Shown here: positions 13,824 through 13,867 of the stretch, piece by piece
How positions within the stretch are numbered: the first letter of the stretch is position 1
Layout of the letters: the number at the start of each line of letters is the position of its first letter
Assembly: GCA_029339195.1 (NCBI GenBank)
Contig: JAPTJF010000786.1
Span: 1-13,867 of the forward strand
Reading direction: 5' to 3'
DNA: 13,867 nucleotides
DNA from: Micractinium sp. NFX-FRZ
Taxonomy: Eukaryota > Chlorophyta > Trebouxiophyceae > Chlorellales > Chlorellaceae
Translations under genes and position numbers: made by a program
Notes under the pieces: model-generated
Seen by the model: only the letters and a program-made list of their open reading frames with translations
What the model was told of the DNA's origin: nothing
The model's database searches: none

Positions 13824-13867
13824 CTACATTTGCTATGGTGACGGGCATGATGTCGTGTCAAGCTCTC

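Overview
The window looks like nuclear DNA of a green alga, most likely a Chlorella-type trebouxiophyte. The evidence is GC-rich sequence, many GT-AG introns of 250-630 bp, a plant-type chloroplast glutamate-cysteine ligase, algal TGTAA polyadenylation signals, and a pair of tandem MYND-finger genes. The species call is an inference. I see no tRNA, rRNA, CRISPR array, intact transposon or bacterial-style operon.

Layout: (1) 1-266, + strand, the C-terminal tail of a truncated RGG/glycine-rich protein, probably RNA-binding. (2) 267-1411, non-coding. (3) 1412-7882, + strand, a 12-exon gene for glutamate-cysteine ligase (GSH1), the first and rate-limiting step of glutathione synthesis; the spliced product is 474 aa with a plastid transit peptide. 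(4) 8401-9815, - strand, tail-to-tail with GSH1, a three-exon gene for a 305-aa polytopic membrane protein carrying the metal-site motifs of the CREST/alkaline ceramidase superfamily. (5) 9816-10123, a 308-bp divergent promoter. (6) 10124-11588, + strand, a two-exon gene for a 439-aa protein with a complete C-terminal MYND zinc finger. (7) 12438 to beyond the window end, its tandem paralogue, cut by the window edge inside its intron.

The most unusual structure is in the GSH1 introns. Most of them contain decayed copies ('echoes') of the edge of the neighbouring exon. Copies of an exon's 5' end with its acceptor lie upstream of the real exon, and copies of an exon's 3' end with its donor lie downstream of it. 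I see this clearly in introns 2, 5, 7, 8 and 11, convincingly in 3 and 10, and weakly in 1 and 9. It suggests that the introns grew by repeated tandem duplications spanning splice junctions. One echo in intron 11 still forms a splice-flanked, in-phase 27-nt mini-exon.

The genes do not form an obvious pathway. Glutathione synthesis, a ceramidase-like membrane protein and MYND proteins are simply neighbours, although the CREST and first MYND genes may share a bidirectional promoter. All exon boundaries were set by hand from reading frame, GT-AG sites and family similarity, and no RNA evidence was available.
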